The notes: generated by a model not told the origin, from the sequence alone. Shown: positions 37,158 to 46,777, counted from the first letter of the stretch. The stretch: 64,000 bases of DNA from Thiomicrorhabdus sediminis (GCF_005885815.1 NZ_CP040602.1:1441630-1505629); one strand, 5' to 3'. Made by a program: numbers and translations.

Positions 37158-37330
37158 TTTCAGGTGCATGGCTAGCCATCTAGCCAAGTTAAACGGGAAG
37201 ACAGGTGCGATTCATTCAATTCCTGCGCTGCCCCCGCAACGGTAATAGAGAAAACCGACAAGAACACCATTGGAGCCTCGCTCTGAGAAGGTTGTTGGAA
37301 ACCGCTCTTAAGCCCGGATACCGGCCTGAA
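37158..37330 (+). promoter_or_regulatory. Cobalamin (B12) riboswitch
   Basis: The conserved core GCTGCCCCCGCAACGGTAA and the B12 box AAGCCCGGATACCGGCC are both present, and the outer strands TTCAGG and CCTGAA can close the P1 helix. Cobalamin riboswitches lower expression of B12 uptake and synthesis genes when adenosylcobalamin or related forms are plentiful. It precedes a TonB-dependent receptor, the expected target. The downstream sequence (37331-37490) would hold the expression platform; because no clear U-run terminator is seen, control of translation initiation is more likely. Confidence 0.93.
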
Positions 37331-37490
37331 AACAGTGCTTGGATTTTTCAAAATTAATTCAGCACTTTACCCGATTGCGGTGGGCAATACGGAGATAAAG
37401 TTGTTTTCAGAAATACCCTTATCTTTGCAGAGTCTGCAGACCCTGCCCGTTTGCCTTCGTTCATTACGTTTTATGAATTGAAGGAATAAC

Positions 37491-39452
37491 ATGAACTTTA
37501 CTTTAAAACTGAGCCATCTCAGTCTTGGCATATCCTTAGCATCCATTGCCTTTACAACACAGGCTGCTATGCAAACAACATCAACCTTATCTGATATTTT
37601 TATTACCTCAAAAGATAAGCGCACCACTCTACATAGCTATGCGACCCGTATTTATACAGCCAACGATATTCGCGAAAGTGGCGCCCAGAACCTGAGTGAA
37701 TTTCTATCGCAAAACACACAGATTCAAGTACAACCGGCTTATGGTAATCCTTTTAGCTCGTCTTTGGATTTAGCGGGCTACGGCATAGAAAGTGGCCATG
37801 AAAACATTCAGATCATTGTCGACGGCCATAGTTTGAACAATATCGATGGTGCCGCGGTGCAATTGAATAACATTGATTTAAACTCAATTCAATCGATTGC
37901 CATACTAAGAGGAGCCGGTTCGGTATTGAGCGGTAATAACAGCAGCGCCGGCGCGATTATCATTAAGACAACAAATCCATTAGAGACAAAGCAAAACATC
38001 AATCTAGAGGCTTATCAATCCGCCTACAATGAATCCAATAAGACCCTGAATATCTATGAAAAAGGTCAGCTAGATAACCTTAAACTGGCCACACATATCC
38101 ATGCCAACCAATACCAGAATGACGGCTCCATTATCGTTAAGGCTGATGGCCGCAAAAACCAATCCGAGAGTCGCACCCTTTCTTTAGGGCTGAATGGCGA
38201 ATATAAAACCAGTCAATTTAACCTAAAGGTTGAAAACAGCGCTTCAGACCTGATTTATGTCGGTTCCACAACTTTGGCGGACTTCCAACAAGATCCCGCC
38301 ACGGCACAAACCAACGGCACCCATCAAGATTTTGAGCGTCAAAGCTATCAGGCAAAATGGCAACAACAACTAAACAAAAACCATACATTCGCTTACAGTT
38401 TGCTACAAACCAGACAAACCTCTCGTTATATCGATTATGGCTCTCGTAACGACTATCTGAGCAATAAACATAAACTCGAACTGAGCAGTCATTGGCAAGA
38501 CCTTGCCGTACAAGCCGGCTTCAATAGCACCCAAGCCTACCGGGACAGCCAAGGCTGGAGTAGCAATAGAACTCACCGTGATGATCAGGGACACTTTGCA
38601 CTTGTCAATTACCAGTTCAATAATCAACTGACGGTGAACGCCGGTGTTCGTCAACAGTCTTTCGACTACCACTACCAAAGCAGTACCGCCGATAACCAAC
38701 GTAGTGACCGCTTAAATGCAAGCAATATTGGTGTTAATTATCAAGTCGATAATCATTCCAACTGGTACGCCAATTACAATGAGGGGTTCTTGGCACCCAA
38801 CATCGACCGATTCTTCTTATTCAACGGCAGTTTCAACGGTTTTATTGAGCCTATGACGAACCAGAATCTGACCATCGGTTACAATCAAACAACGCAAAGT
38901 TTTGATTTTGAAATCGAAGCGTTTAACAACCGGTTGAAAAATGAGATTTACTATAACCCGGCTACTTTTCAAAACACCAACTTGGATAACAGCCATAAAC
39001 ACGGCTTAAACCTGAATGCTAAGCTGTATTTGAATAAGCTCAACCTAGGTGCCGGTTACAGTTATGTCAAAGCGACAATCGAGTCTGGAAGTTATGCCGG
39101 AAAAATCTTACCTGGCGTTGCTGAAAATACGCTAAGCCTATTCGCTCAATATGATATGGACAATAGCCAACTGTTTTCTGCTTTACCAACACAGAGCTTG
39201 CGCCTGGAACATAAACAAACCAGTGCCCTTTATGCGATATCTGACTTTGACAACAGTTTAAGGCGTCATCCAGGCTATCAAAGTACCGATATCAGCTATA
39301 AACTGGCAAATAAAAACCTAAGCATCACCTTAGGTGTGAATAATCTGTTTGCGCACAAAAATGGTCTTTATGTTGCCAGCGCCGGTAATATCAAGGTCTA
39401 CCCGACTTTATATGAGCGCCGTTACTTTGCCCAGCTTAATTTCGCGCTTTAA
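37491..39452 (+). CDS. btuB: TonB-dependent outer-membrane receptor, probable cobalamin receptor BtuB
   Basis: A 653-residue protein with a signal peptide (cleavage near TTQAA, about residue 25), a likely TonB box DIFITS around residue 35, a plug domain (NLSEFLSQNTQIQVQPAYGN ... VLRGAGSVLSGNN-like segment ILRGAGSVLSGNNSSAG) and a 22-strand-type barrel rich in Tyr, Asn and Gln to the end. The cobalamin riboswitch upstream and the adenosyltransferase and BtuF-like genes downstream support vitamin B12 as the ligand. Sequence alone would not exclude a siderophore or other corrinoid. The ribosome-binding site AAGGA is eight bases upstream. The last residues are FAL rather than a terminal aromatic. 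Confidence 0.88.
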   Translation: MNFTLKLSHLSLGISLASIAFTTQAAMQTTSTLSDIFITSKDKRTTLHSYATRIYTANDIRESGAQNLSEFLSQNTQIQVQPAYGNPFSSSLDLAGYGIESGHENIQIIVDGHSLNNIDGAAVQLNNIDLNSIQSIAILRGAGSVLSGNNSSAGAIIIKTTNPLETKQNINLEAYQSAYNESNKTLNIYEKGQLDNLKLATHIHANQYQNDGSIIVKADGRKNQSESRTLSLGLNGEYKTSQFNLKVENSASDLIYVGSTTLADFQQDPATAQTNGTHQDFERQSYQAKWQQQLNKNHTFAYSLLQTRQTSRYIDYGSRNDYLSNKHKLELSSHWQDLAVQAGFNSTQAYRDSQGWSSNRTHRDDQGHFALVNYQFNNQLTVNAGVRQQSFDYHYQSSTADNQRSDRLNASNIGVNYQVDNHSNWYANYNEGFLAPNIDRFFLFNGSFNGFIEPMTNQNLTIGYNQTTQSFDFEIEAFNNRLKNEIYYNPATFQNTNLDNSHKHGLNLNAKLYLNKLNLGAGYSYVKATIESGSYAGKILPGVAENTLSLFAQYDMDNSQLFSALPTQSLRLEHKQTSALYAISDFDNSLRRHPGYQSTDISYKLANKNLSITLGVNNLFAHKNGLYVASAGNIKVYPTLYERRYFAQLNFAL

Positions 39453-39501
39453 TAAGCAAGATAAATAGGTAAAAAAAACAAGTCCATAATAGGTGTTAGA
39501 A

Positions 39502-40116
39502 ATGACAAACAAACCCCCTTCAAAACAGGATCAGTATCACCAAAAACGCATGCAACGTAAAAAGGCGCAAATTGATGCGTCCATAGCCAAGGCGGATATT
39601 GAAAAAGGTGTCATGTTGGTGGTCACCGGTAATGGCAAAGGCAAATCGACCTCCGCTTTTGGTATGGTGGCACGTGCCTTGGGGCATGGTCTTCGCGTCG
39701 GTGTTTGTCAATTTATCAAAAGCCGAACCGACACCGGTGAGGAGGCTTTTTTTCGCCAACAGGAAAATGTTGAATGGCATGTTCTTGGTGACGGTTTTAC
39801 CTGGGACACCCAGGACCGTCAAGGCGATATCGATAGCGCGAAACGTGGCTGGCAAGTAGCAGAAACAATGTTGCAAGACAGCCGTTTTGATCTGGTGGTT
39901 CTCGATGAACTCACCTATCTGTTAAGTCTCGATTATCTTGATAAAGAACCGGTTCTGTCGGCACTAGCCAAGCGTCCTGCACAACAGCATGTTGTGGTCA
40001 CTGGTCGCTCCGCCATTGTCGAACTCAAAGACATGGCCGATACCGTATCCGATATTCGTGATGAAAAACACGCCTATACCAGTGGTATTAAGGCACAACA
40101 AGGTGTCGATTGGTGA
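39502..40116 (+). CDS. cobO: Cob(I)yrinic acid a,c-diamide adenosyltransferase (CobO/BtuR type)
   Basis: A 204-residue ATP:corrinoid adenosyltransferase. The P-loop GNGKGKSTSAFGMVARALGHG is at about residues 37-57, and the segments QFIKSRTDTGE, LDELTYLLSL and VVTGRSA are typical of the CobA/CobO/BtuR family. It attaches the 5'-deoxyadenosyl group to cobalt, giving the coenzyme form. The ATG at 39502 is chosen; a GTG nine bases earlier is possible. Its stop overlaps the next start (GTGA), so both are cotranslated under the riboswitch. Confidence 0.93.
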   Translation: MTNKPPSKQDQYHQKRMQRKKAQIDASIAKADIEKGVMLVVTGNGKGKSTSAFGMVARALGHGLRVGVCQFIKSRTDTGEEAFFRQQENVEWHVLGDGFTWDTQDRQGDIDSAKRGWQVAETMLQDSRFDLVVLDELTYLLSLDYLDKEPVLSALAKRPAQQHVVVTGRSAIVELKDMADTVSDIRDEKHAYTSGIKAQQGVDW

Positions 40117-40997
40117 TTCAGATCGCACCGTTTTTAAATCGTTATGCTAAAGCCGTTTTGCTGCTGTGTGGGCTAACCGGCTTTAGTGCTAATGGGCTGG
40201 CAAATAGCGATAGCAACCGTGATATTCAACGTATTGTCAGTCTCTCCCCACATTTAACCGAACTGGTTTATTCTGCCGGTGGCGGTGCAAAACTGGTTGG
40301 CGCTATCGAATATTCCGACTACCCAGCGCAAGCCAAAAGCTTACCGAGAGTAGGCAATTATCAATCCATCAATATCGAGCGCATTATCGCCTTAAAACCG
40401 GATCTTATTCTAAGCTGGAAAAACGGCAATCGAGCGCGAGATATAGAAAAACTGCAATCTTTAGGTTTTAACGTTTGGCAAACCCAGACCAATAATCTAG
40501 AAGATATCGGTCATTTGATTGCCGCTATCGGTAAACGCTTAGGCACAAAAAAAATCGCTGAAAATAAAAACCGGCAACTGCAAAAGACTCTACAGGACCT
40601 AAGCCAACAATATGCTCAGCGAGAGAAAATTTCGACCTTCTATCAACTATGGCAACGCCCGCTGATGACCGTTAACGGTTCGCACTTTATTAGCTTGGCG
40701 TTAAATATTTGCGGTGCCGAAAATATTTTTGCCGAACTGCCTTTAATTGCACCGGAAGTCAGCATTGAAAGTGTTATTAACGCCAATCCAAAACTGATTT
40801 TATTAGGCGGACAAAAACAGTTTCAGCAAAGCTGGATGCAAGACTGGCAAACCTATGATTTGATTAGCGCGGTGAAGAATCAACAAATTTACCGACTCGA
40901 TAATAACCTACTGCAAAGACCGACCGAACGTTTTATTAAAGCCCTTCCAGAACTATGTCGAACAATTGATCAAGCACGCCTAAAGATGGATGAATGA
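40113..40997 (+). CDS. btuF: BtuF-like cobalamin-binding periplasmic protein
   Basis: A 294-residue protein of the periplasmic-binding family for B12 and Fe-siderophores. A signal peptide (AVLLLCGLTGFSANGLA) precedes the core. RIVSLSPHLTELVYSAGGG and ALKPDLILSW are characteristic of BtuF. It starts with GTG at 40113, overlapping the cobO stop by four bases. The permease and ATPase partners BtuC and BtuD are not in this cassette and must lie elsewhere or be replaced by another importer. Riboswitch-controlled location supports B12 as the ligand. Confidence 0.88.
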   Translation: MIQIAPFLNRYAKAVLLLCGLTGFSANGLANSDSNRDIQRIVSLSPHLTELVYSAGGGAKLVGAIEYSDYPAQAKSLPRVGNYQSINIERIIALKPDLILSWKNGNRARDIEKLQSLGFNVWQTQTNNLEDIGHLIAAIGKRLGTKKIAENKNRQLQKTLQDLSQQYAQREKISTFYQLWQRPLMTVNGSHFISLALNICGAENIFAELPLIAPEVSIESVINANPKLILLGGQKQFQQSWMQDWQTYDLISAVKNQQIYRLDNNLLQRPTERFIKALPELCRTIDQARLKMDE

Positions 40998-41004
40998 CAA
41001 TGGA

Positions 41005-41205
41005 TTATGGATTTGAACTAAACAGATAGTAGATCAGATAACCGCCATACATGACAATCATTACCAGACTCAATAAGGTAATCGGCCTTAAGCCTTTCTG
41101 CTCGACTTGAATACCTTGTTTGGCTAATTGGCGTTGACGCCATTTATGTTTGATTAACCAGTAGAAAAAAACCACTACCGCCAATAATGTCAGGTATTTA
41201 AGCAT
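41005..41205 (-). CDS. Small hypothetical membrane protein
   Basis: A 66-residue protein with two hydrophobic helices (LTLLAVVVFFYWLI near the N-terminus and ITLLSLVMIVMYGGYLIYYLF near the C-terminus) separated by a basic loop KHKWRQRQLAKQ. I do not recognise a family. It lies 15 bases from kdsB on the same strand, downstream of it, and may be its last cotranscribed gene. Function unknown. Confidence 0.65.
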   Translation of the reverse strand: MLKYLTLLAVVVFFYWLIKHKWRQRQLAKQGIQVEQKGLRPITLLSLVMIVMYGGYLIYYLFSSNP

Positions 41206-41220
41206 AATAAAAAGTTGGGA

Positions 41221-42006
41221 TCATTTAAAATTTTCAGCGCTCAATTTCTGGCGCACCTTAATCAAGTCCGATTCGGTATCGACACCGATTCCGGCATCCA
41301 TTAACGCATCCAAAACAAGAATTTTCTCGCCATGCCATAAAACTCTTAGCTGCTCGAGTTTCTCCACCTGCTCCAGATCGCAAGCCGGCCAAGCAACATA
41401 CTGCTTAACAAACCCTGCTGTGTAGGCATAAAGCCCGATATGGCGCTTATAATGCCAATTGCTCGGCATCTGCCTGTCTGTTAAGGCAAACTCGTCGCGC
41501 GCCCACGGCAACGCCGCTCGGCTGAAATTAATCGCATAGTTGTGCGCATCACGCGTGACTTTTACCGCATGCGCATCAAACACCGTATCGATATCCTCAA
41601 TCGGCTCGCAAAGTGTTGCCATGTGCGCCACCACACCTCGATCATTGAGCTGATTGGCCAAACCTTGTGCAACCTGATGAATCAATTCCGGAGGCAACAT
41701 CGGTTCATCGCCCTGGACATTGACGATCACTTCATTGTCATCAAGCTGCAAGAGATCAATGACTTCCGCGATACGCTCCGTACCGGATTGATGATGATCA
41801 GAAGTTAGACAGACCTCAGCACCAAACGCCAAACAAGCTTGCTCAACCTGCTTAGATTCCGTGGTAATGATAATGCGCTCAGCACCGGACTTTTTGGCTT
41901 GCAGCCAAGTCCATTGAATCATTGGATAACCATGGATATCCATCAGCGGCTTGCCCGGTAAACGGCTCGATTGGAAACGCGCAGGAATAATAACGGTGAA
42001 GGACAC
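41221..42006 (-). CDS. kdsB: CMP-KDO synthetase (3-deoxy-manno-octulosonate cytidylyltransferase)
   Basis: A 261-residue nucleotidyltransferase that activates KDO for lipopolysaccharide inner-core synthesis. The N-terminal TVIIPARFQSSRLPGKPL pattern, VNVQGDEPMLPP and HIGLYAYTAGFV are characteristic. Start codon GTG at 42006. It follows ycaR by 49 bases in a comEC-lpxK-ycaR-kdsB cluster. Confidence 0.96.
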   Translation of the reverse strand: MSFTVIIPARFQSSRLPGKPLMDIHGYPMIQWTWLQAKKSGAERIIITTESKQVEQACLAFGAEVCLTSDHHQSGTERIAEVIDLLQLDDNEVIVNVQGDEPMLPPELIHQVAQGLANQLNDRGVVAHMATLCEPIEDIDTVFDAHAVKVTRDAHNYAINFSRAALPWARDEFALTDRQMPSNWHYKRHIGLYAYTAGFVKQYVAWPACDLEQVEKLEQLRVLWHGEKILVLDALMDAGIGVDTESDLIKVRQKLSAENFK

Positions 42007-42055
42007 GCTTAACTCACTTTAAAAATCAACAACAAGAACAGATAAAACAGTACGC

Positions 42056-42256
42056 CTAGGCTTTTTGCTTGCGGTATTTTTCCACTTCGTCGCTACTTAA
42101 TTGACGCGCTTCATCTTCCAATAAAATAGGAATACCATCTCGCACGGGAAATGCCAGATTCGCGGCTGTAGAAATCAGTTCCTGATTCGCTTTATCGAAA
42201 ATCAATTTGGTTTTACTTACCGGACAAACCAGAATATCTAATAGCTTTGGATCCAT
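42056..42256 (-). CDS. ycaR: Trm112 family protein YcaR
   Basis: A 66-residue protein starting [20 protein letters not shown] and containing [19 protein letters not shown], the Trm112/UPF0434 pattern. Only one cysteine remains of the zinc-ribbon pairs, as in E. coli YcaR. Its molecular role in bacteria is unclear. It lies between lpxK and kdsB, the usual place. Confidence 0.92.
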   Translation of the reverse strand: MDPKLLDILVCPVSKTKLIFDKANQELISTAANLAFPVRDGIPILLEDEARQLSSDEVEKYRKQKA

Positions 42257-42315
42257 TTCAGCCTCTTTTAACGTCTACAAAATTAAGACGTATTTCAATA
42301 TCGTGCTTAATTAAA

Positions 42316-43377
42316 TCAAGCATTCACTTGATTAAGAATTTGATTAAACAGCTCATCGGAACAGTGCGGTGCAATTTGCAAATACCACCAATGGCTCTCG
42401 TCTTGAGCAAACGTTTGACATTTTACCGCATCTTTTTCCGTCATAAGCAAAGGTTTTACAGTTAACGCCGACAGATCTTGTTTCAAGGACTTGCTGCCTG
42501 AACCTAACAGTTGATCAAAATCTTGCTTCTGATAGGCATAATGATCGGCAAAGGCCTTGGCTTCAACCGTCAATCCTAAACGCTCTAAGCTATTGAAAAA
42601 CCTTTGTGGATTGCCTATACCGGCAATAGCGATAACCTCGGGATATTGCGCGACAAACTCTTTGATGGAAAGCCTTTTTTGCGGATTGCCGACCTGACGA
42701 AAACCGATCGGCTGTAATTGCATGGCATAGGCGTTTTTCTGCTCAACGTCTAATTCAGGAATAGCCTGGTTTTCATCAAGACCGTTCCAAACGGTAAAAT
42801 CGACTTTGGCGATACGCTGCATCGGTTCGCGTAAAGGGCCTGCCGGTAAACACCACCCATTACCAAAACCACGCTCGGCATCAATCAAGACAATCTCAAT
42901 ATCACGCGCTAGGCCATAGTGCTGTAAACCATCGTCACTGATAACCACATCACAATCATATCGCTCATTCAGTAATGCCAATGCTTCAGCACGCCGTGGA
43001 GATACCGCAACCGGACAACCGGTCTGCTTCGCCAACATATAAGGCTCATCGCCGACCTCCATCACAGAGGTCTGAGCACAAACCAATTTAGGCCAGTGAG
43101 CATTATTAGCGCCATAACCGCGACTGAGAATGCCGACAGAGATTCCCTGCCGTTTGAAACGCTCAACCAACCAGAGAATAAACGGCGTTTTTCCACTGCC
43201 GCCAACGACCACATTACCGACCACAATAACGGTCTGCTTTGCTTTTTTGCTTTGAGGGCTCTTCGCCACCTCAAATTGTTTCAGTCGACGGCTTGCTTCC
43301 CAACAGACAAGCTGACTCAAAGGCCATAACAACCGGCTTTGCCAATTACGTTTTTTCCAAAAGGCGGGCCAACTCAC
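42316..43377 (-). CDS. lpxK: Tetraacyldisaccharide 4'-kinase LpxK
   Basis: A 353-residue inner-membrane-associated kinase that phosphorylates the lipid A precursor. P-loop VVGNVVVGGSGKTPFILWL, SRGYGA, VGDEPYMLA, ISDDGLQHY and LPAGPLREP are the family signatures. Starts with GTG at 43377, overlapping the comEC stop by four bases (GTGA). The flippase gene msbA, often between comEC and lpxK, is absent here. Confidence 0.95.
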   Translation of the reverse strand: MSWPAFWKKRNWQSRLLWPLSQLVCWEASRRLKQFEVAKSPQSKKAKQTVIVVGNVVVGGSGKTPFILWLVERFKRQGISVGILSRGYGANNAHWPKLVCAQTSVMEVGDEPYMLAKQTGCPVAVSPRRAEALALLNERYDCDVVISDDGLQHYGLARDIEIVLIDAERGFGNGWCLPAGPLREPMQRIAKVDFTVWNGLDENQAIPELDVEQKNAYAMQLQPIGFRQVGNPQKRLSIKEFVAQYPEVIAIAGIGNPQRFFNSLERLGLTVEAKAFADHYAYQKQDFDQLLGSGSKSLKQDLSALTVKPLLMTEKDAVKCQTFAQDESHWWYLQIAPHCSDELFNQILNQVNA

Positions 43378-46214
43378 TGATAAAAGATTCCTTGCTGTGT
43401 TGCATTACAGCGATGATGATACCATTTCATAAGCTTTTTGCGGGCTTGGTAACCTAATTTAATTTGTTCGTCAAAGACAAAACTCAAGGCGCCGGAACAA
43501 GCGGTATTCCACCACTTGACCTGCCTCTCATGCGGAGGTTCTTTATCACCGAGCTTAGCCGAACTGTTCGAGCCAGTTTGATTGTGAGCAATATCATATT
43601 GATCTGTCTGAGTTTGTCGTCTTTTCTCGCTATAGTCTTGAATACGTTTTAAAGTCTCCTTAGCCGGAAACTGGTAACGGTTTTTGTAACCCGATGAAAA
43701 TACGATATGCTCAGGTTTGACCGCATCCAACCAATCCGCTGAAGTCGAGTATTTGCTGCCGTGATGACCCGCTACCAATAGATCTGCATTCAATTTTTCA
43801 ACGTCAGTATCAAAGTGCTGCATAATCCGCCGCTCCACTTTGACACTCGCATCTCCCATCAGTAGTGCTGAGCTTTGTGAATTCGAGACCTTGAGCACAC
43901 AAGAGCTGTCATTATCTGACAGACTGGTTTTCAACATCGCTCTAGTCGGTGAAATGAATTCGAACCTTACGCCATCAAGTAGCCAGCTTTGACCGGCAAC
44001 ACAAGCTTGCCAAACAGGCGTGTGCCCGTTATTCATTATGGATACGGGCATTTTTTCGACCTGCCCGCTGACCAATTGCTTGACCGGAATGGCGTTAACA
44101 AGAGAGGGTATCCCACCGGCGTGATCGTTATCGCTATGGCTGATAATCAATTTATCTATTTGCGGCCACTGCTTAAATTTCAGATAAGGCAAAATCGCAA
44201 TATTTGCGGCATCTGTTGTCCCCCACCTGGCACCACTATCATAAACAACAAGATGACGTTGGGTTGCCACTACCACCGACAACCCTTGACCGACATCGAT
44301 TATGGTCATCTCGAAATGCGCCGCTTCAGCTTCACCGCTAAAAGCATCCATTGGCTTTGCAAAAGGCGCCTCCATTCCAGCCTTGATCGTTTGATTTTGG
44401 CTGACCAGAGGCCAAATTAAAATCAGCAACATCACAACCGGTAACAGCAATAAACTGTTTCTTTGTAAGGGTCTGGCCAATATTTTCAGTCTGGATTGCG
44501 CTGCGTTAACAAAAGTATTCTGCTCTTCGGTTGTTGCTGAGATGTCTTCCCGCCCACTATCCAAAACAACCACGTCGGTTTGAGCTTGAGTTTCTGCCAT
44601 TATCAACAAACCGAAAAACAACGCCATTGCCATCAATAACCACCCGATTGACACCTGAGGGTACTGCAAAACCAGATGATGTGTTAATGACCACTGTTGC
44701 AGTTGTTGCAGATACAGCCATATCCCCTGCCAAATAAAATCGCTTATTTGCCATAAATAGGATGACATAAATTCATTGACCGCTGACATCAATGTCGTGC
44801 CAAGCAATAAAGGTAGTCCCAGTAAACTGACGACAGGCACCACAAGCAAATTTGCCAACCAACTTAATAAGGGTAATTGGCCAAAATAAAACACCACAAG
44901 CGGAGCCAATCCCCAGGTTAAAAACCACTGCACCGCAATAAGCTTTTTAAAATATCCCGCCTGTTTAAATACTTGTAAACTGATAAAAATAATCGCCACT
45001 GCGACAAACGATAGCCAAAAGCCAACCGTTAATAGCGACATCGGGTGCCAGATGACGATCATTAACGCCGCTAAGGCCAAAGCACGCCAAGGGTTAAAAT
45101 GACGTCTAAAGAAAACGAATATCAATAAAGCCATTACCATTAACCAGGCTCGCTGGGTCGGTATTGACGCGCCGGAAACCAACAGATATAAAGAAGCTAA
45201 CAGTAAAGCGCCGCTTGCAGCCAAAACAGGGCGGTTCAGGCTTTCAAAACGATACAGATATACCCACCATAGGCCTCTGAATAGTAGATAACCTAGCATT
45301 GCCATAATGCCCATATGCAGGCCGGATATGGCCATTAAATGGGTGGTGCCGGTTTGCCTGAATACTTGCCACTGTTCATCGCTGATCAGACTTTTATTGC
45401 CCACCAACAATGCTTGATAAATTGCCGCCAAAGAAGGATTTTCGGCAGACTTAGAAATTAGCTCGGAGATACGGTATCGCCAACTATCCGCTGCAAAAAT
45501 CGATTGGGAACCGAGTTTTTTGGCGCTCGCCAGTGCCAGCCCATTTTTATTGTATTGCACGCCACTGATATAACCTTTGGCGCTAATGCCCTGCTGCAGG
45601 AGCCAAGCCTCATAATCAAGCGCACCTAAATTCATGGCGCCATGATTCTGTTTTAATTTAGCGACAAACTGCCAGGATTCGCCTAATTTGGGTAATGATT
45701 GTAATACGGATAACTGCTTGTCACTTAAATACCAATTCAGTTGCAGCTTGGGCTGGATAAACTGGTAATTCAGCCGCGCGTTCTGATTGACCGGTTTATC
45801 GCTGATGGCTTTTATAGCATCGGTTTTCACGGTGAATTGAAGTTTATGGCGTGATCCGCTCTTCTGATGCTTGACAGGTTCGACCAACTTACCCGAAACC
45901 AGCACTGCGCGGTCATAATAGTTATCTGGAATCAAGTTAATGAAAAAAGCCTGCGAAAAAACCATTATCAAGCCTATAATAAAGGCTGATACCGAATTTA
46001 GCCCCCAACAGAGCCACTGGCGGTTTTGCTCTAAAATTCGGGCTGACAAGGGCTTGGAATTTGACATACGCCAAGCAAACACTAAAATTCCAAGCAGCAC
46101 ACAGAAAACGGCCAGTTGAAACTGTTCAGCGGGTAATTCCGACCATTGGAATCCCCAGATAACAGTGAACAGCAAAATAATGACGAACTGAATAAACATG
46201 CCGAAAAAACTCAT
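43374..46214 (-). CDS. comEC: ComEC/Rec2 DNA-uptake channel
   Basis: A 946-residue membrane protein. N-terminal helices and an OB-fold-like DUF4131 region (about 100-230) are followed by the Competence domain with GTTHLMAISGLHMGIMAMLG and further helices, then a C-terminal metallo-beta-lactamase domain with HSDNDHAGGIPS and VAGHHGSKYSTS. It moves single-stranded DNA across the inner membrane in transformation. The start at 46214 is preferred because GGAAG lies upstream; its first 17 bases overlap the divergent DUF2062 gene. It is translationally coupled to lpxK. Confidence 0.94.
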   Translation of the reverse strand: MSFFGMFIQFVIILLFTVIWGFQWSELPAEQFQLAVFCVLLGILVFAWRMSNSKPLSARILEQNRQWLCWGLNSVSAFIIGLIMVFSQAFFINLIPDNYYDRAVLVSGKLVEPVKHQKSGSRHKLQFTVKTDAIKAISDKPVNQNARLNYQFIQPKLQLNWYLSDKQLSVLQSLPKLGESWQFVAKLKQNHGAMNLGALDYEAWLLQQGISAKGYISGVQYNKNGLALASAKKLGSQSIFAADSWRYRISELISKSAENPSLAAIYQALLVGNKSLISDEQWQVFRQTGTTHLMAISGLHMGIMAMLGYLLFRGLWWVYLYRFESLNRPVLAASGALLLASLYLLVSGASIPTQRAWLMVMALLIFVFFRRHFNPWRALALAALMIVIWHPMSLLTVGFWLSFVAVAIIFISLQVFKQAGYFKKLIAVQWFLTWGLAPLVVFYFGQLPLLSWLANLLVVPVVSLLGLPLLLGTTLMSAVNEFMSSYLWQISDFIWQGIWLYLQQLQQWSLTHHLVLQYPQVSIGWLLMAMALFFGLLIMAETQAQTDVVVLDSGREDISATTEEQNTFVNAAQSRLKILARPLQRNSLLLLPVVMLLILIWPLVSQNQTIKAGMEAPFAKPMDAFSGEAEAAHFEMTIIDVGQGLSVVVATQRHLVVYDSGARWGTTDAANIAILPYLKFKQWPQIDKLIISHSDNDHAGGIPSLVNAIPVKQLVSGQVEKMPVSIMNNGHTPVWQACVAGQSWLLDGVRFEFISPTRAMLKTSLSDNDSSCVLKVSNSQSSALLMGDASVKVERRIMQHFDTDVEKLNADLLVAGHHGSKYSTSADWLDAVKPEHIVFSSGYKNRYQFPAKETLKRIQDYSEKRRQTQTDQYDIAHNQTGSNSSAKLGDKEPPHERQVKWWNTACSGALSFVFDEQIKLGYQARKKLMKWYHHRCNATQQGIFYQ

Positions 46215-46716
46215 TAAACGTTATCTTCCCCACCCGGATAAAATCAAAAAAGCCAAAGGCTTAGGTGTTCTGGGTGAATGGCTGCATAACCCCAATATCT
46301 GGCATTTAAATCGTCACAGCGTATCCAAGGCTTTTATTATTGGTCTGTTCTGGATGTCTATTCCGATTCCTTCGCAAATGATCACCGCCGCAATCAGTGC
46401 AGTACTGTTTCGTGCCAACTTGCCGTTAAGTGTCGCTCTGGTCTGGATCAGTAACCCGATTACCATGGGGCCTATTTTCTATTTCAATTATTTGGTCGGC
46501 ACCTGGATTCTGGGTACAGAGGCCGAAGAAGAGTTAGGGTTTGAACTCAGTTGGAACTGGATTATCCACACCCTCGGTGATTTATGGCTACCGCTCTATT
46601 TAGGCAGCGCGGTAGTAGGAATTGCGCTAGGGATTTTGGCCTATTTATTGATTCAATTGGCCTGGCGTATGCATGTTATACAGAACTGGAATAACCGCAA
46701 ACAAAACAAGTCATAA
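46198..46716 (+). CDS. DUF2062 family membrane protein
   Basis: A 172-residue protein beginning MPKKLIKRYLPHPDKIKKAK, with hydrophobic segments and the conserved FIGLFWMSIPIPSQMITAA and WISNPITMGPIFYFNYLVG regions of DUF2062. Function unknown, though these genes often sit beside comEC. It has little ribosome-binding sequence upstream. Its start overlaps the divergent comEC start by 17 bases. Confidence 0.88.
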   Translation: MPKKLIKRYLPHPDKIKKAKGLGVLGEWLHNPNIWHLNRHSVSKAFIIGLFWMSIPIPSQMITAAISAVLFRANLPLSVALVWISNPITMGPIFYFNYLVGTWILGTEAEEELGFELSWNWIIHTLGDLWLPLYLGSAVVGIALGILAYLLIQLAWRMHVIQNWNNRKQNKS

Positions 46717-46777
46717 CAAAACTCGCAGCGATTGCTAGATTGACGTGAAACGGCGCTGCAATCGGTGTTAATCGTCA

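Larger units (their letters stand above)
36985..37490. other. Gap with terminator-like hairpin, promoter and cobalamin riboswitch (506 bases)
   Basis: From left to right: an inverted repeat at 37007-37037, the sigma-70 promoter at 37122-37150, the cobalamin riboswitch at about 37158-37330, and a 160-base leader before the TonB-receptor start. The leader includes a palindrome GTCTGCAGAC at 37432-37441 and an AAGGA ribosome-binding site at the end. Confidence 0.8.
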
